Under the pieces are notes generated by a model, which did not search any database, was not told the DNA's origin, and saw only the letters and a program-made list of their open reading frames with translations. The position numbers were made by a program, and so were the translations under genes. 64,000 nt of DNA from Euryhalocaulis sp050486445 (GTDB taxonomy: Bacteria; Pseudomonadota; Alphaproteobacteria; Caulobacterales; Maricaulaceae): assembly GCA_050486445.1 (NCBI GenBank), contig JBJHDH010000012.1:11173-75172 (forward strand), read 5' to 3'. Shown piece by piece: positions 1 to 8,048 of this stretch; the first letter of the stretch is position 1, and each line of letters opens with the position of its first letter.

Positions 1-609
1 CTGAGCAGCGGCCAGCGGCGTGAACTGGCCGGAGCCATCGCCGATGAATCGCGGAGGCTGGATGTCTGGCTCCAGAACCTGCTGGACATGAACAGACTGG
101 ACCACGCCGCGCTGCATGCCCGCGCCGGGCGGACCGACCTGCGCGAGGCCGCGGCCGCGGCGCGCACGCGGCTGAGCGCGGCGCTGGAGGGACGCGAAGT
201 CAGCCTTCATATTCCCGAAGAAGCGGCGTTTGTTATGGCCGACGCGACGTTGCTGGAGCAGATTCTGCTCAACCTGCTGGATAACGCGATCAAGCACGGC
301 CGCGGCCATATCGAGATCGCCGCAGTGCGGGCGAACGGCGCCATCATGCTGTCCCTCACCGATGACGGGCCGGGCGTGCCCGAAGCCGCGCGCACCCGCA
401 TTTTCGAGCCGTTCCAGCGCGCCGCCGCCGGCGTGGCCGGTTCGGGCCTGGGTCTTTCCGTGGCGCATGGCTTCGCCGTCGCCATGAACGGTACGCTGAC
501 CCTGGATACGCGGCGGGGCGGCGGGGCGCGGTTCGTGCTGACCCTGCCCTGCTCGCCAGCGGATGAACCGGGCGGCGCACAGGCTCCGGCGCTACGACAT
601 GCCAGCTAA
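1..609 (+). CDS. kdpD: KdpD-type sensor histidine kinase, C-terminal part (cut by window edge)
   Basis: The frame is open from the first base, so only about the last 202 residues are present. They hold the end of the dimerisation helix (NLLDMNRLD-like, the usual KdpD sequence after the H-box) and a complete HATPase domain: N-box around LLDNAIKHG, G1 DDGPG, F-box FEPF and G2 GSGLGL. In the family this membrane kinase senses low potassium or osmotic stress and phosphorylates KdpE. The stop overlaps the start of the response regulator by 11 bp, which implies translational coupling. The kdpABC pump genes would lie upstream, outside the window. Naming rests on this half plus its partner. Confidence 0.85.
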   Translation: MSSGQRRELAGAIADESRRLDVWLQNLLDMNRLDHAALHARAGRTDLREAAAAARTRLSAALEGREVSLHIPEEAAFVMADATLLEQILLNLLDNAIKHGRGHIEIAAVRANGAIMLSLTDDGPGVPEAARTRIFEPFQRAAAGVAGSGLGLSVAHGFAVAMNGTLTLDTRRGGGARFVLTLPCSPADEPGGAQAPALRHAS

Positions 610-1309
610 CGACATCATCGCACCCGGCGCGCGCATTCTGGTTATCGACGACGATGCGCAAATTCGCCGTTTTCTGCGCATCAGTCTGGAGGCCAGCGGC
701 TTTGAAACGATCGAGAGCCGGCTGGGCGACGAGGCGCTGAAGAAGATGGCGCTGGAGCGGCCGGATCTGGCGATTCTCGATCTCGGTCTGCCAGACATGG
801 ACGGCATGGATGTCATCGCCCGGATGCGCGAATGGACCGGAACGCCGATCATCGTGCTCTCGGGCCGCGGGAGCGAACAGGACAAGGTGCAGGCGCTGGA
901 CGCCGGGGCCAACGACTATGTCGTCAAACCCTTCGGCGTGCTGGAGCTGCTGGCGCGGGTGCGCGCGGCGCTGCGCCAGGCGGCGCGCCCCGGCCTGCCG
1001 GCGGACGCGATCGTGCGTATTGGCGACCTGGAGATTGACCTTGCGGCGCGGCGCGTACGGCTGAAAGCCGCGATCGTGCGGCTGACAAAAAAAGAGTTCG
1101 AACTGCTAAAGGCGCTAGCCCAGAATCCGGGGCGGGTGTTAACCCATGCACAATTGCTGGACGCGGTCTGGGGACCTGCGCATACCGAGCAGTCGCAATA
1201 TTTGCGTTTTTATATCGGCCAGTTGCGCAAAAAACTGCGAGACGATTCGGATAGTCCGCGCTTCATCCATACGGAACAGGGCGTGGGTTATCGTCTGGCG
1301 ATGGAATAG
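599..1309 (+). CDS. kdpE: KdpE response regulator, OmpR family
   Basis: The 236-aa protein has an N-terminal receiver domain with acidic pocket D17-D19, phospho-acceptor D61 (ILDLGLPDMDG), S88 and K110 (YVVKPF), followed by an OmpR/PhoB winged helix (about 140-236, with the RFIHTEQGVGYRL ending). KdpE activates the high-affinity K+ ATPase operon when phosphorylated by KdpD. ATG 599 is chosen because it lies in the 11-bp overlap with kdpD and leaves the usual short N-terminus. An in-frame ATG at 563 would add 12 basic residues and has no ribosome binding site. No terminator is evident after the stop. Confidence 0.92.
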   Translation: MPANDIIAPGARILVIDDDAQIRRFLRISLEASGFETIESRLGDEALKKMALERPDLAILDLGLPDMDGMDVIARMREWTGTPIIVLSGRGSEQDKVQALDAGANDYVVKPFGVLELLARVRAALRQAARPGLPADAIVRIGDLEIDLAARRVRLKAAIVRLTKKEFELLKALAQNPGRVLTHAQLLDAVWGPAHTEQSQYLRFYIGQLRKKLRDDSDSPRFIHTEQGVGYRLAME

Positions 1310-1646
1310 ACAGCTTCGTGTGACACGGGAATTTGCTGGCTGGTTTTGTAAGGATTTGATAAGAATCTAACAAAATTCTGTGATATTGTGCATTGCTCAC
1401 TAATAGCAGCACGGCCAGTGCAATGCTTTGGTCACAGCAGCTAACAACGCTGCCTTGACCGATGGCCAGCAAGACGCCATCCATCGTAAGATGGGGTCAC
1501 TCGGGGGAGGCGGCGGCTCACATGAGCACCTGCATGTCGTCTTCCGGCCGCCGGCCGTCTCCTGTGGAGAGGGCCCTGCGGCCGATTTATTGTCCGCCGT
1601 GCGTCGGGGAAAGCGCACGGCTCAGGGTCCGGAAGGGGGAGCCTGA
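1310..1646. other. Intergenic region between kdpE and tonB
   Basis: These 337 bases hold no convincing gene; the short open frames are low-complexity. The first 90 bases are AT-rich for this genome and include a small inverted repeat (AGAAT, 8-nt loop, ATTCT at 1362-1379) with TTGATA and TGATAT-like hexamers about 19 bp apart. This is a weak promoter candidate for the TonB locus. The remainder is GC-rich. No Fur-box-like site was recognised. Confidence 0.4.
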
Positions 1647-2288
1647 ATGATTCAGTACGGGCAGAAACAAGGTCTGGGCACCAAAGCCTGGGGCATCGGC
1701 GCCGTTGTGGTTCTGCATGCCTTTATGGGCTGGGTTCTGATCTCCGGTCTGGGCAACAGGGTCGTCGATTTCATCGTCGAGCCGATCATCACTGAGGTGA
1801 TCGAGGACATCCCGCCGCCGCCGGAGGATGTGCCGCCGCCGCCGCCGCCGCCGGATATCGACGTGCCGCCGCCGCCGATGGTTCCGATTCCGGAAATCCA
1901 GTTCGATGCGCCGCCGCCGCCGACCGCGGTGCAGGCTGTGCAAGCTGGCGAGCCCGTGGCGGAAACGCCGGTTGTCGTTCCGCCCGCGCCGCCCGCGCCG
2001 ACGGGGCCGACCACGAATCCGCAACGCCGCGGCCGCGCGGGCGAACTGCCGCCCTATCCGGAGGCCTCGCTCCGCCTCAACGAGGAAGGCGAGACCGTCG
2101 TGCGCGTGTGTGTCTCGGCCGATGGCCGGGTAGAGAGCGCCGATGTCTCCGATTCCAGCGGCTCGCGCCGTCTGGACACCGCCGCGGTCAACTGGCTGCG
2201 CCGTCAACGCTTCGATCCGGGCCTGACCAACGGCGTGCCGGAAGCCAAATGCACGCAGACCATCGTCGCCTGGGAGATACCCAGATGA
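1647..2288 (+). CDS. tonB: TonB-family energy transducer
   Basis: The 213-aa protein has a short cytoplasmic N-terminus, one membrane segment (about residues 15-35), a periplasmic proline-rich linker (about 54-125, runs of PPPP with acidic residues) and a C-terminal TonB domain (about 130-213, containing PPYPEASLRLNEEG and the VSADGRV strand). TonB carries proton-motive energy from ExbB/ExbD to outer-membrane receptors. It heads a locus with exbB, two exbD genes and a TPR gene. The C-terminal domain has two cysteines (in VRVCVS and EAKCTQ) that could form a periplasmic disulphide. The start has a good site (GGAAGGGGGAG). The family is certain; which receptors it serves is unknown. Confidence 0.93.
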   Translation: MIQYGQKQGLGTKAWGIGAVVVLHAFMGWVLISGLGNRVVDFIVEPIITEVIEDIPPPPEDVPPPPPPPDIDVPPPPMVPIPEIQFDAPPPPTAVQAVQAGEPVAETPVVVPPAPPAPTGPTTNPQRRGRAGELPPYPEASLRLNEEGETVVRVCVSADGRVESADVSDSSGSRRLDTAAVNWLRRQRFDPGLTNGVPEAKCTQTIVAWEIPR

Positions 2289-2440
2289 TCTGCGCCCACT
2301 GTTTGCTGCTCGCGCGGCAAGGCGATCCGCCAGCGCACACGGCATGATTGCTGCATCGAATCCTTCGGAATGACTGTTCAACCAAATCGAATCGGAAGCG
2401 CGACGCGGAAAGCCGTCGCTTCCCCACTGGGAGAGAACCA

Positions 2441-3376
2441 ATGACCATGATCTCGGGCGCCCGGACCTGCATGAAAGCCTTCGCCGCCGCCGCTCTGGTG
2501 ATGACGCTCGGCGCAACGCCCGTCCTGGCTCAGGAAGAAGTTGAAGAGCCTGCTGCGGAAGAAACCGCCCCGGCCGACGTGCTGGGCCAGGATCCGCTGG
2601 CTGATCCGTTCGCCGCCGACCCCTTCGCTGCGGATCCGTTCGCCGCGGATCCGTTCGCCGATCCGTTCGCCGATCCGTTCGCGGACGACTTCGTCGATGA
2701 ATTCGCCGCCGATGAAGTGGCCGAGGATTTCGACCCCTACTCGATCCAGCACATGTGGGATCACGGCGACGTGGTGTCGCGCACGACCCTGATTGTGCTG
2801 ATCCTGATGTCGGCGGCGAGCTGGTACATCATCGCCACCAAGGCGATCGACCAGACCCGGCTGATGAACCAGGCGCGCCGCCTGTCGCATTTCTGGGGCG
2901 CTGGCAATGTTAACGAGGGCCTGAACAAGCTCGGCTCCCGCAGCCCCTATCATGGCATCGCCAGCGTGGCGGACATTGAGGGGCAGGACCGCGGAGGCGG
3001 GCTGGCCAACCGGATCGCCGTGCGCCGCCGCGCGGAAATCGACCTGGGCCGCGCCGTGGATGTGATCAACAACCGCCTGCAAAGCGGCATGGCCGTGCTG
3101 GCCACCGTCGGCGCCACCGCGCCGTTCGTGGGACTGCTGGGCACGGTGTGGGGCATCCGGAACGCGCTGATCGAGATCGGCATCGCCGGCGAGCCCAGCA
3201 TCGAGCGGGTCGCGGGCCCGGTCGGTGAGGCGCTGCTGATGACCGCCCTCGGCCTGATCGTCGCCGTGCCGGCCGTGTTCATGTACAACGTGTTCAGCCG
3301 CCGCAACAAAAAGGCGATGGAAATCGTCAAGGGCTTCGCCGCGGATGTCGACGCCCTCGTGGTTTCCGCCACCTGA
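2441..3376 (+). CDS. exbB: ExbB/MotA/TolQ-family proton channel with Asp-Pro-Phe repeat extension
   Basis: The 311-aa protein starts at ATG 2441 behind GGGAGAG; the open frame reaches further up without a ribosome site. It has a signal-like segment (about 11-30, ending VLA-QEE), an acidic extension with seven DPF or DPL units (residues 51-80), then the ExbB core: a membrane segment at about 115-133, a cytoplasmic domain, and two C-terminal membrane helices with the family motif GATAPFVGLLGTVWG. With ExbD it forms the proton-driven motor for TonB. A cleavable signal with a periplasmic extension is known in alphaproteobacterial ExbB, but the regular Asp-Pro-Phe repeat is unusual. It lies 152 bp after tonB and 40 bp before exbD. 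Confidence 0.92.
   Translation: MTMISGARTCMKAFAAAALVMTLGATPVLAQEEVEEPAAEETAPADVLGQDPLADPFAADPFAADPFAADPFADPFADPFADDFVDEFAADEVAEDFDPYSIQHMWDHGDVVSRTTLIVLILMSAASWYIIATKAIDQTRLMNQARRLSHFWGAGNVNEGLNKLGSRSPYHGIASVADIEGQDRGGGLANRIAVRRRAEIDLGRAVDVINNRLQSGMAVLATVGATAPFVGLLGTVWGIRNALIEIGIAGEPSIERVAGPVGEALLMTALGLIVAVPAVFMYNVFSRRNKKAMEIVKGFAADVDALVVSAT
2591..2692 (+). repeat. Tandem Asp-Pro-Phe-Ala coding repeats inside exbB
   Basis: This stretch codes for alternating DPFAA and DPFA units (residues 51-84), three of the longer and three of the shorter type plus degenerate ends. The DNA is a 12/15-bp tandem array of GATCCGTTCGCC-like units, prone to slippage, so copy number may differ between strains. 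The encoded segment is predicted periplasmic and strongly acidic. Confidence 0.9.
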
Positions 3377-3416
3377 GCATAGCGACTAACCGAAGCGAAC
3401 CCGACGGGAGACCGCT

Positions 3417-3848
3417 ATGGGAATGCCAGTTCCAGGCCTGAATGAGCCGGACGACGATTTCGAGCTCAACTCGACGATCAACGTCGTCCCGCTGGTGGAC
3501 ATCATGCTGGTGATGCTCATCATCTTCCTGATCGCTATTCCCGTGGCGATCGCGACGATCAACGTGCAATTGCCGCGTGAAGAGAACGTTGTGACAATGA
3601 CAACGCCTCAGAACGTCAACATTGCCGTGGATATCGACGGCAACATCTACTGGAACCAGACCCGTATTTCCGAAGACGAACTGATGGATCGGCTGCGCGC
3701 CGCCGCCGTCATCGTTCCCCAGCCGGAAGTCCACATACGGGGCGACGAAGCCACGCGGTACGAGAATGTCGGCCGCGTGGTGCTCGCCGCCCAGCGGGTC
3801 GGCATCATGCAGGTGGGCTTCATCACCCAGCCGCCCGGACGTCTATAA
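3417..3848 (+). CDS. exbD: ExbD/TolR-family biopolymer transport protein (first copy)
   Basis: This is a 143-aa single-pass protein. The N-terminus is cytoplasmic and acidic, followed by a membrane helix (about 22-45) carrying the essential aspartate D28 (INVVPLVDIMLV), then a periplasmic domain ending VGFITQPPGRL. It pairs with ExbB to drive TonB. The start codon follows CGGGAGACC. It is 40 bp behind exbB and 54 bp ahead of a second, divergent exbD. Having two ExbD paralogues in one locus recalls the Xanthomonas exbD1-exbD2 arrangement. Confidence 0.93.
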   Translation: MGMPVPGLNEPDDDFELNSTINVVPLVDIMLVMLIIFLIAIPVAIATINVQLPREENVVTMTTPQNVNIAVDIDGNIYWNQTRISEDELMDRLRAAAVIVPQPEVHIRGDEATRYENVGRVVLAAQRVGIMQVGFITQPPGRL

Positions 3849-3902
3849 CGCGGCGGAACAGGCCAAAGACCCGAGGGCAGAACAGACTTCAGGAGACCCG
3901 TT

Positions 3903-4328
3903 ATGGGCATGCAAGTAGATATGAAGGCCAGTGATGACGACGAGATCACCGACATCAATGTGGTGCCGCTGATCGACGTCATGCTCGTCCTGCTCGTCAT
4001 GCTCATCATTTCGCTGCCGCCGCAAACCCATGCGGTGAAGCTCGACATGCCCCGCCCGCAGGACCGCCCGCCTCCGGTTGAGGAAGAGCCGCGGGTGATC
4101 TCCGTGGGCGTGGATTTCGACGGCACCTATTACTGGAACGATGAAATGGTCACCCGCACCGGGCTGGATGCGCGCCTGACCATGGCGGCGGGCGAGTTTC
4201 CGCAGCCGGAACTGCACATCCGGCCGCACCGGCTGGCGGAATACCGCTATGTGGCCGGCGTGCTGGCCTCGGCCCAGCGGCGCGGCCTGATCCGCATTGG
4301 CGTGGTCGGCGGCGCCGGAGCAAGCTGA
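3903..4328 (+). CDS. exbD: ExbD/TolR-family biopolymer transport protein (second copy)
   Basis: The 141-aa protein has the same layout as the preceding gene: a membrane helix with D25 (INVVPLIDVMLVLLV), a short proline-rich stretch (DRPPPVEEEP) and a periplasmic ExbD domain. It differs from the first copy over most of the periplasmic part, so this is an old duplication rather than a recent copy. The ribosome site is CAGGAGACC. It may form mixed ExbD pairs with the first copy in the ExbB pore; this is inference. Confidence 0.92.
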   Translation: MGMQVDMKASDDDEITDINVVPLIDVMLVLLVMLIISLPPQTHAVKLDMPRPQDRPPPVEEEPRVISVGVDFDGTYYWNDEMVTRTGLDARLTMAAGEFPQPELHIRPHRLAEYRYVAGVLASAQRRGLIRIGVVGGAGAS

Positions 4329-4348
4329 CGGCGCCGTCAGCGGCGCCG
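4329..4348 (+). terminator. GC-rich hairpin after exbD2
   Basis: Two CGGCGCCG copies separated by TCAG form an 8-bp stem immediately after the exbD2 stop. No T-tract follows (GGACGTTTGT), so it is either a weak terminator or an mRNA-stabilising hairpin. The 190-bp gap to the TPR gene is otherwise free of genes and could carry a separate promoter for it. Confidence 0.35.
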
Positions 4349-4518
4349 GGACGTTTGTCACATAGACCGTTTCAGATACGCCTGTTCATCCTGCGGGCCG
4401 TGACTGATACTGTGGTTTGCGCTGCGAGGCGTTCATCCTAAGTATATGTGGCGCGTGACAGGGTTACGAACGGCGCCTTTCCATAAACAGGCGCCAGAAA
4501 GTTTTTGGAGGCGACTGA

Positions 4519-5772
4519 ATGCTGGAATCCCGCAATACAATCCGTGCGCTTCGCGCCGCGGCCTCGGCCATCGCCCTGACGGCCATGACCGCCGGCGGCG
4601 TCATGCTCGCCACGGGGCCGGCGAATGCGCAGGCGGCGATTGATAATGAAGCGGTCTACAACGCGCTGATGGAAGCGCGGGCGCTGGCCGAGGCGCGCAA
4701 TCTGCAAGGCGCGCTGGCCAAGGTCGATGAGGCCGCCGCCGTTCCGAACAAGACGCCGAATGACACGCTGCTGGTCGAACAAACCCGTCTCGCCTTTCTG
4801 ACGGCCGCCCAGAATTGGGGCCGCGCCGCGACTTCGGCGCAGGCGATTATCGACACCGGCGGAGTGCCGGCGGCGGAGGTCCAGCGCCTGCGTCAGCAGA
4901 TCGCGACATTCCGGTATCAGGCTGGTAATCGCGACGCCGCCCGGCAAGCGGCGGAAGCCTATATCGACCAGTATGGCGCCACTATGGACATGCACCTGCT
5001 GCTGGCCCGTATCGGTATCGACACGCAGAATCATCAGCTCGCAATCCGCCACGCACGCGCCGCCATCGCCGCCGCGCGCGGCCGGCCTGATGAAAACCTG
5101 CTCCGCACGCTGTATTCCGCGGGCGCCCAGCAGAATGATTTTGGCGTCCAGTTCGAGGCGCTGGGGCTTCTGGTCACGCATTATCCCAAGGCTGAATACT
5201 GGCAGAGCATGATCGCCACGGCGCGGCGCGAGCCGGGCTTCGATACGCGCGGCCTGGGCGTCGACGTTTACCGGCTGATGATCGCCGCCGAGTTGCCGCT
5301 GACCGGCGAGCAGCGCATCAGCATGGCCGAGGAGATCATGATCGACGGCTGGCCCAACGAGGCCGCCCGTGTGCTGCAGGCGGGGTTCGCCGCTGGCGAT
5401 CTGGGTCAGGGCGCCGAGGCCGCCCGGCACCAGCGTCTGCTGGAGCGGGCGCAATCCGACGCCGCGCGTTTCCGCGAGGAGCGCGCCACCACGGAAGCCG
5501 AAGCGCAGGCCTCCTCCAACGGCGAACTGCTGGTGATCGTTGGCCAGAACTATCTGGACAATGAGGATTATGCCCGGGCGGCGGAGCTGATCTCCGCCGG
5601 GCTGGAAAGAGGCGGCGTCAGCCGCGAGCAGACCGCCCGGCTGCATCTGGGCATCGCGCAGATGAGAAGCGGTCAGGACGCCGCGGCGCGCCAGACCTTC
5701 AGCTCGATCCGCGGCGGCGCAGGCGCCGAGCGTCTGGCCAATATCTGGCTGCGGCTCCATAACGGCGGCTGA
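4519..5772 (+). CDS. Periplasmic tetratricopeptide-repeat protein of the TonB locus
   Basis: The 417-aa protein has a signal peptide (about 1-38, ending ANA-QA) and an all-helical alanine-rich body that reads as degenerate TPR units over its whole length, clearest near the C-terminus (YLDNEDYARAAELISAGLERGG and following). No catalytic motif is seen. A TPR protein behind exbD is a recurrent arrangement in alphaproteobacterial TonB loci, so a periplasmic scaffold for the TonB machine is a fair guess. The start is preceded by GGAGGCG. A strong terminator follows the stop. Confidence 0.85.
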   Translation: MLESRNTIRALRAAASAIALTAMTAGGVMLATGPANAQAAIDNEAVYNALMEARALAEARNLQGALAKVDEAAAVPNKTPNDTLLVEQTRLAFLTAAQNWGRAATSAQAIIDTGGVPAAEVQRLRQQIATFRYQAGNRDAARQAAEAYIDQYGATMDMHLLLARIGIDTQNHQLAIRHARAAIAAARGRPDENLLRTLYSAGAQQNDFGVQFEALGLLVTHYPKAEYWQSMIATARREPGFDTRGLGVDVYRLMIAAELPLTGEQRISMAEEIMIDGWPNEAARVLQAGFAAGDLGQGAEAARHQRLLERAQSDAARFREERATTEAEAQASSNGELLVIVGQNYLDNEDYARAAELISAGLERGGVSREQTARLHLGIAQMRSGQDAAARQTFSSIRGGAGAERLANIWLRLHNGG

Positions 5773-5806
5773 TCGCACAACGTGCAAATAGTCTGACGGG
5801 AACAAA

Positions 5807-5840
5807 GAAAGCCCCGCCCCCATCCGGGGGCGGGGCTTTC
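5807..5840 (+). terminator. Intrinsic terminator closing the TonB locus
   Basis: A perfect 14-bp stem (GAAAGCCCCGCCCC pairing with 5827-5840) is extended by one C-G pair to leave a 4-nt loop. The TTT of the descending arm and the AAAG of the ascending arm make it usable on both strands. It starts 34 nt after the TPR stop codon. Confidence 0.8.
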
Positions 5841-5989
5841 CGCATTCCGGAGGCCCTTGCTCCGGGGCCCTTGCATGGCGTGGCGATTGGCGGGACGATG
5901 CCGTCCACCGGAATACAGGTGTGCACCGGAGGTGTCGGAACGGCGCGCGGAACATGACGCGCCGCCTGGCGGGGGAGGAAGACAGGCCC

Positions 5990-6520
5990 ATGCCCAATCG
6001 CAGGCATTTTCTTCAGGCCGCGGCGGCTGCGAGCGTCACGCCCGCGCTGGCCGGCGCCGCTGGCGCAGGCGGGGTTACAACGGCCGCGCCGCCGGTCAGC
6101 CTGGTCATCTATGACGAACGATTCGCGGCGGCGCGGGAATTTGGCCGCGCCTCGCTGGCGCTGGGCGCACGGGTGCGGCGCATCGCCGGCGACGTCACCG
6201 ATCTGTGGAACGGGGAGCTTTATCCGATGTGGCGTCAGGCTCCAGCCGCCATCGCCGGCATGACGGCGCGCGATGCGCTGTTCTGTCTGGAGCAAATCGG
6301 CTGGGATTTCGGGATGCGTCTGCGCGTGCGCAACGCTCATCTGGCCGACGCCGACGGCGCACAAGCGGCGCACGCATTGCTGACTGCTCCCCTGCCCGCC
6401 GGTCCCGCTCCCGCCATGCTGACCATGTCTGCGAACGCGGCGGATGAGTTCGGCACGCTGTATCGCTGGGTGCTGGCTCCCGTGCAAAGCGGCGCCCCGG
6501 CGCGGAGCGCGCAGGCATGA
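5990..6520 (+). CDS. Tat-signal hypothetical protein coupled to the flavoprotein gene
   Basis: The 176-aa protein starts at ATG 5990, with an excellent ribosome site (GGGGGAGGAA). The N-terminus NRRHFLQAAAAASVTPALAGAAGA is a twin-arginine signal of the RRxFLQ type, so it should be exported folded. The mature part (from about 36) begins with a VSLVIYDERF strand and contains many aromatic residues (WNGELYPMW, LEQIGWDFGMR). I do not recognise the family. It overlaps the flavoprotein start by 4 bp (ATGA), which ties the two together. It could be a small partner, an assembly factor for the secreted oxidase, or a separate periplasmic protein. Confidence 0.75.
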   Translation: MPNRRHFLQAAAAASVTPALAGAAGAGGVTTAAPPVSLVIYDERFAAAREFGRASLALGARVRRIAGDVTDLWNGELYPMWRQAPAAIAGMTARDALFCLEQIGWDFGMRLRVRNAHLADADGAQAAHALLTAPLPAGPAPAMLTMSANAADEFGTLYRWVLAPVQSGAPARSAQA

Positions 6521-8034
6521 CGACACTTCCCGAAGGTGTGAGCGAGGCTGATTTCACGCAGGCGATGGCGCGCTTCCGCGAGGCGGTCGGCAGCGAGAAT
6601 GTCTATACCGACGAGGCGGACGTGATGCTGTATCGCGACGCCTATTCGCCCTATTGGGGCGAGCCGGAGGAAAAGCTGGCCAGCGCGGCCGTGGCCCCCG
6701 CCAGCGCCGAAGAGGTGCAGGCGGTGGTGCGCATCGCCAATGAGCTGCGCATTCCGATCTATCCGATCTCGACCGGGCGCAATCTGGGCTATGGCGGCTC
6801 GGCGCCTGTGCTCTCGGGCAGCGTGGTGGTCGATCTCAAACGCATGAACCGCGTGCTGGAGGTGGACGAGCAGAACGCCGCCGTGCTGGTGGAGCCTGGC
6901 GTCTCCTATTTCGATCTGTACCGCCATCTCAGGGACATCGGCTCCGATCTGTGGATCGACCCGCCCGATCCGGGCTGGGGCAGCGTCATCGGCAACGCGC
7001 TGGACGGCGGCGGCGGCTGGACCGCCCGGCCCTATCGCGACCATTTTGGCGCGCATTGCGGTATGGAAGTGGTGCTGCCAAACGGTGATCTGGTGCGCAC
7101 CGGCATGGGCGCCATGCCCGGCGCCAAGACCTGGATACACAATAAATGGGGCTTTGGCCCGTGGGTGAGCGGGCTGTTCCGCCAGTCCAATTTCGGCATC
7201 GTCACCAAGATGGGTTTCTGGATGATGCCGCGCCCGGAGGCTTATCAGTCTGTCACGGTTTCCGTCCCGCGCGACGAAGACATTATCCCGCTGGTCGACC
7301 GGCTGAACTGGCTGGAAAACGCGGGCGTGGTGAACGGCTCTACCCAGCTTGGCCGCGGCTTTGGCGGCGCCGGCGCCTGGTCATGCAGCCTTCCGGTCTA
7401 TGGCCCCGAGCGCGTGGTGCGCGCCCAGATCGAATACGTGAAGGAAAAATACGCGGAGATTCCGGGCGCGGTAATTCAGGAAGCCGCGCTGATCCGCACG
7501 CCGCTGAGCCCCGAAGATTATGAGCGCGTGCGTCTGGTCAATTTCGGCATTCCGGATCTCTCCACCTTTGTTTCCGGCACACGTACGCCGGGCAATCCCG
7601 ATCCGGCGGGCGGGCATATTGGCTTTTCGCCGCTGGTGCCGCGCACCGGCGAGGATATTCTGGCCTTTCACCGCTTCTATCAGGAAAATCTGGCGGAAGT
7701 TTCGGGCGGCGAGAATCCCGGCTTTTTCGGCCCGATCATGATGACCAACTGGGACCGTTCTCTGGTCTGCCTCATCATGTTTCCCATCGGCCGTGATCCG
7801 GAAATGAACGCCAGAATGCGCACCGCTTTCCGCCGCTGGGTATCGCTGGCCACGGAGCATGGCTGGAGCGAATACCGCACCGCGGCGGCCTTCATGGATG
7901 ATGTGGCGGACACCTATTCGTTCAACGGTCACGCGCTGCGCCGGCTGCACGAAACGCTGAAAGACGCGGTGGATCCGAACGGCGTTCTGGCCGCCGGCCG
8001 TTACGGCGTCTGGCCGCGCCATCTGCGAAGCTGA
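6517..8034 (+). CDS. 4-cresol dehydrogenase / vanillyl-alcohol oxidase family flavoprotein
   Basis: The 505-aa protein belongs to the PCMH/VAO family: an FAD-binding PP-loop region with GRNLGYGGSAP at 87-97, the DPPDPGWGSVIGNALDGG segment, and a C-terminal substrate cap ending GVLAAGRYGVWP. Members oxidise para-alkyl phenols (4-cresol, eugenol, vanillyl alcohol) through a quinone methide. Some pass electrons to a small cytochrome c and others use O2. A cytochrome gene two positions downstream argues for the dehydrogenase type (PchF/EhyB-like). No signal peptide is present, so export might occur with the Tat-signal partner that overlaps it by 4 bp. The exact substrate cannot be read from sequence. 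Confidence 0.88.
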   Translation: MTTLPEGVSEADFTQAMARFREAVGSENVYTDEADVMLYRDAYSPYWGEPEEKLASAAVAPASAEEVQAVVRIANELRIPIYPISTGRNLGYGGSAPVLSGSVVVDLKRMNRVLEVDEQNAAVLVEPGVSYFDLYRHLRDIGSDLWIDPPDPGWGSVIGNALDGGGGWTARPYRDHFGAHCGMEVVLPNGDLVRTGMGAMPGAKTWIHNKWGFGPWVSGLFRQSNFGIVTKMGFWMMPRPEAYQSVTVSVPRDEDIIPLVDRLNWLENAGVVNGSTQLGRGFGGAGAWSCSLPVYGPERVVRAQIEYVKEKYAEIPGAVIQEAALIRTPLSPEDYERVRLVNFGIPDLSTFVSGTRTPGNPDPAGGHIGFSPLVPRTGEDILAFHRFYQENLAEVSGGENPGFFGPIMMTNWDRSLVCLIMFPIGRDPEMNARMRTAFRRWVSLATEHGWSEYRTAAAFMDDVADTYSFNGHALRRLHETLKDAVDPNGVLAAGRYGVWPRHLRS

Positions 8035-8048
8035 GGGACATACGGACC

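Noticed and set aside
1356..1387. Promoter before tonB (TTGATA and TGATAT)
   Set aside because: Spacer of 19-20 bp is too long for a confident call; mentioned only within the intergenic entry.
1587..2516. 309-codon minus-strand frame opposite tonB
   Set aside because: Composition is arginine/histidine runs that mirror the proline-rich tonB codons; shadow of a GC-rich gene.
2591..2692. CRISPR or minisatellite at the exbB repeat
   Set aside because: Units are 12/15 bp, in frame and coding; no spacers.
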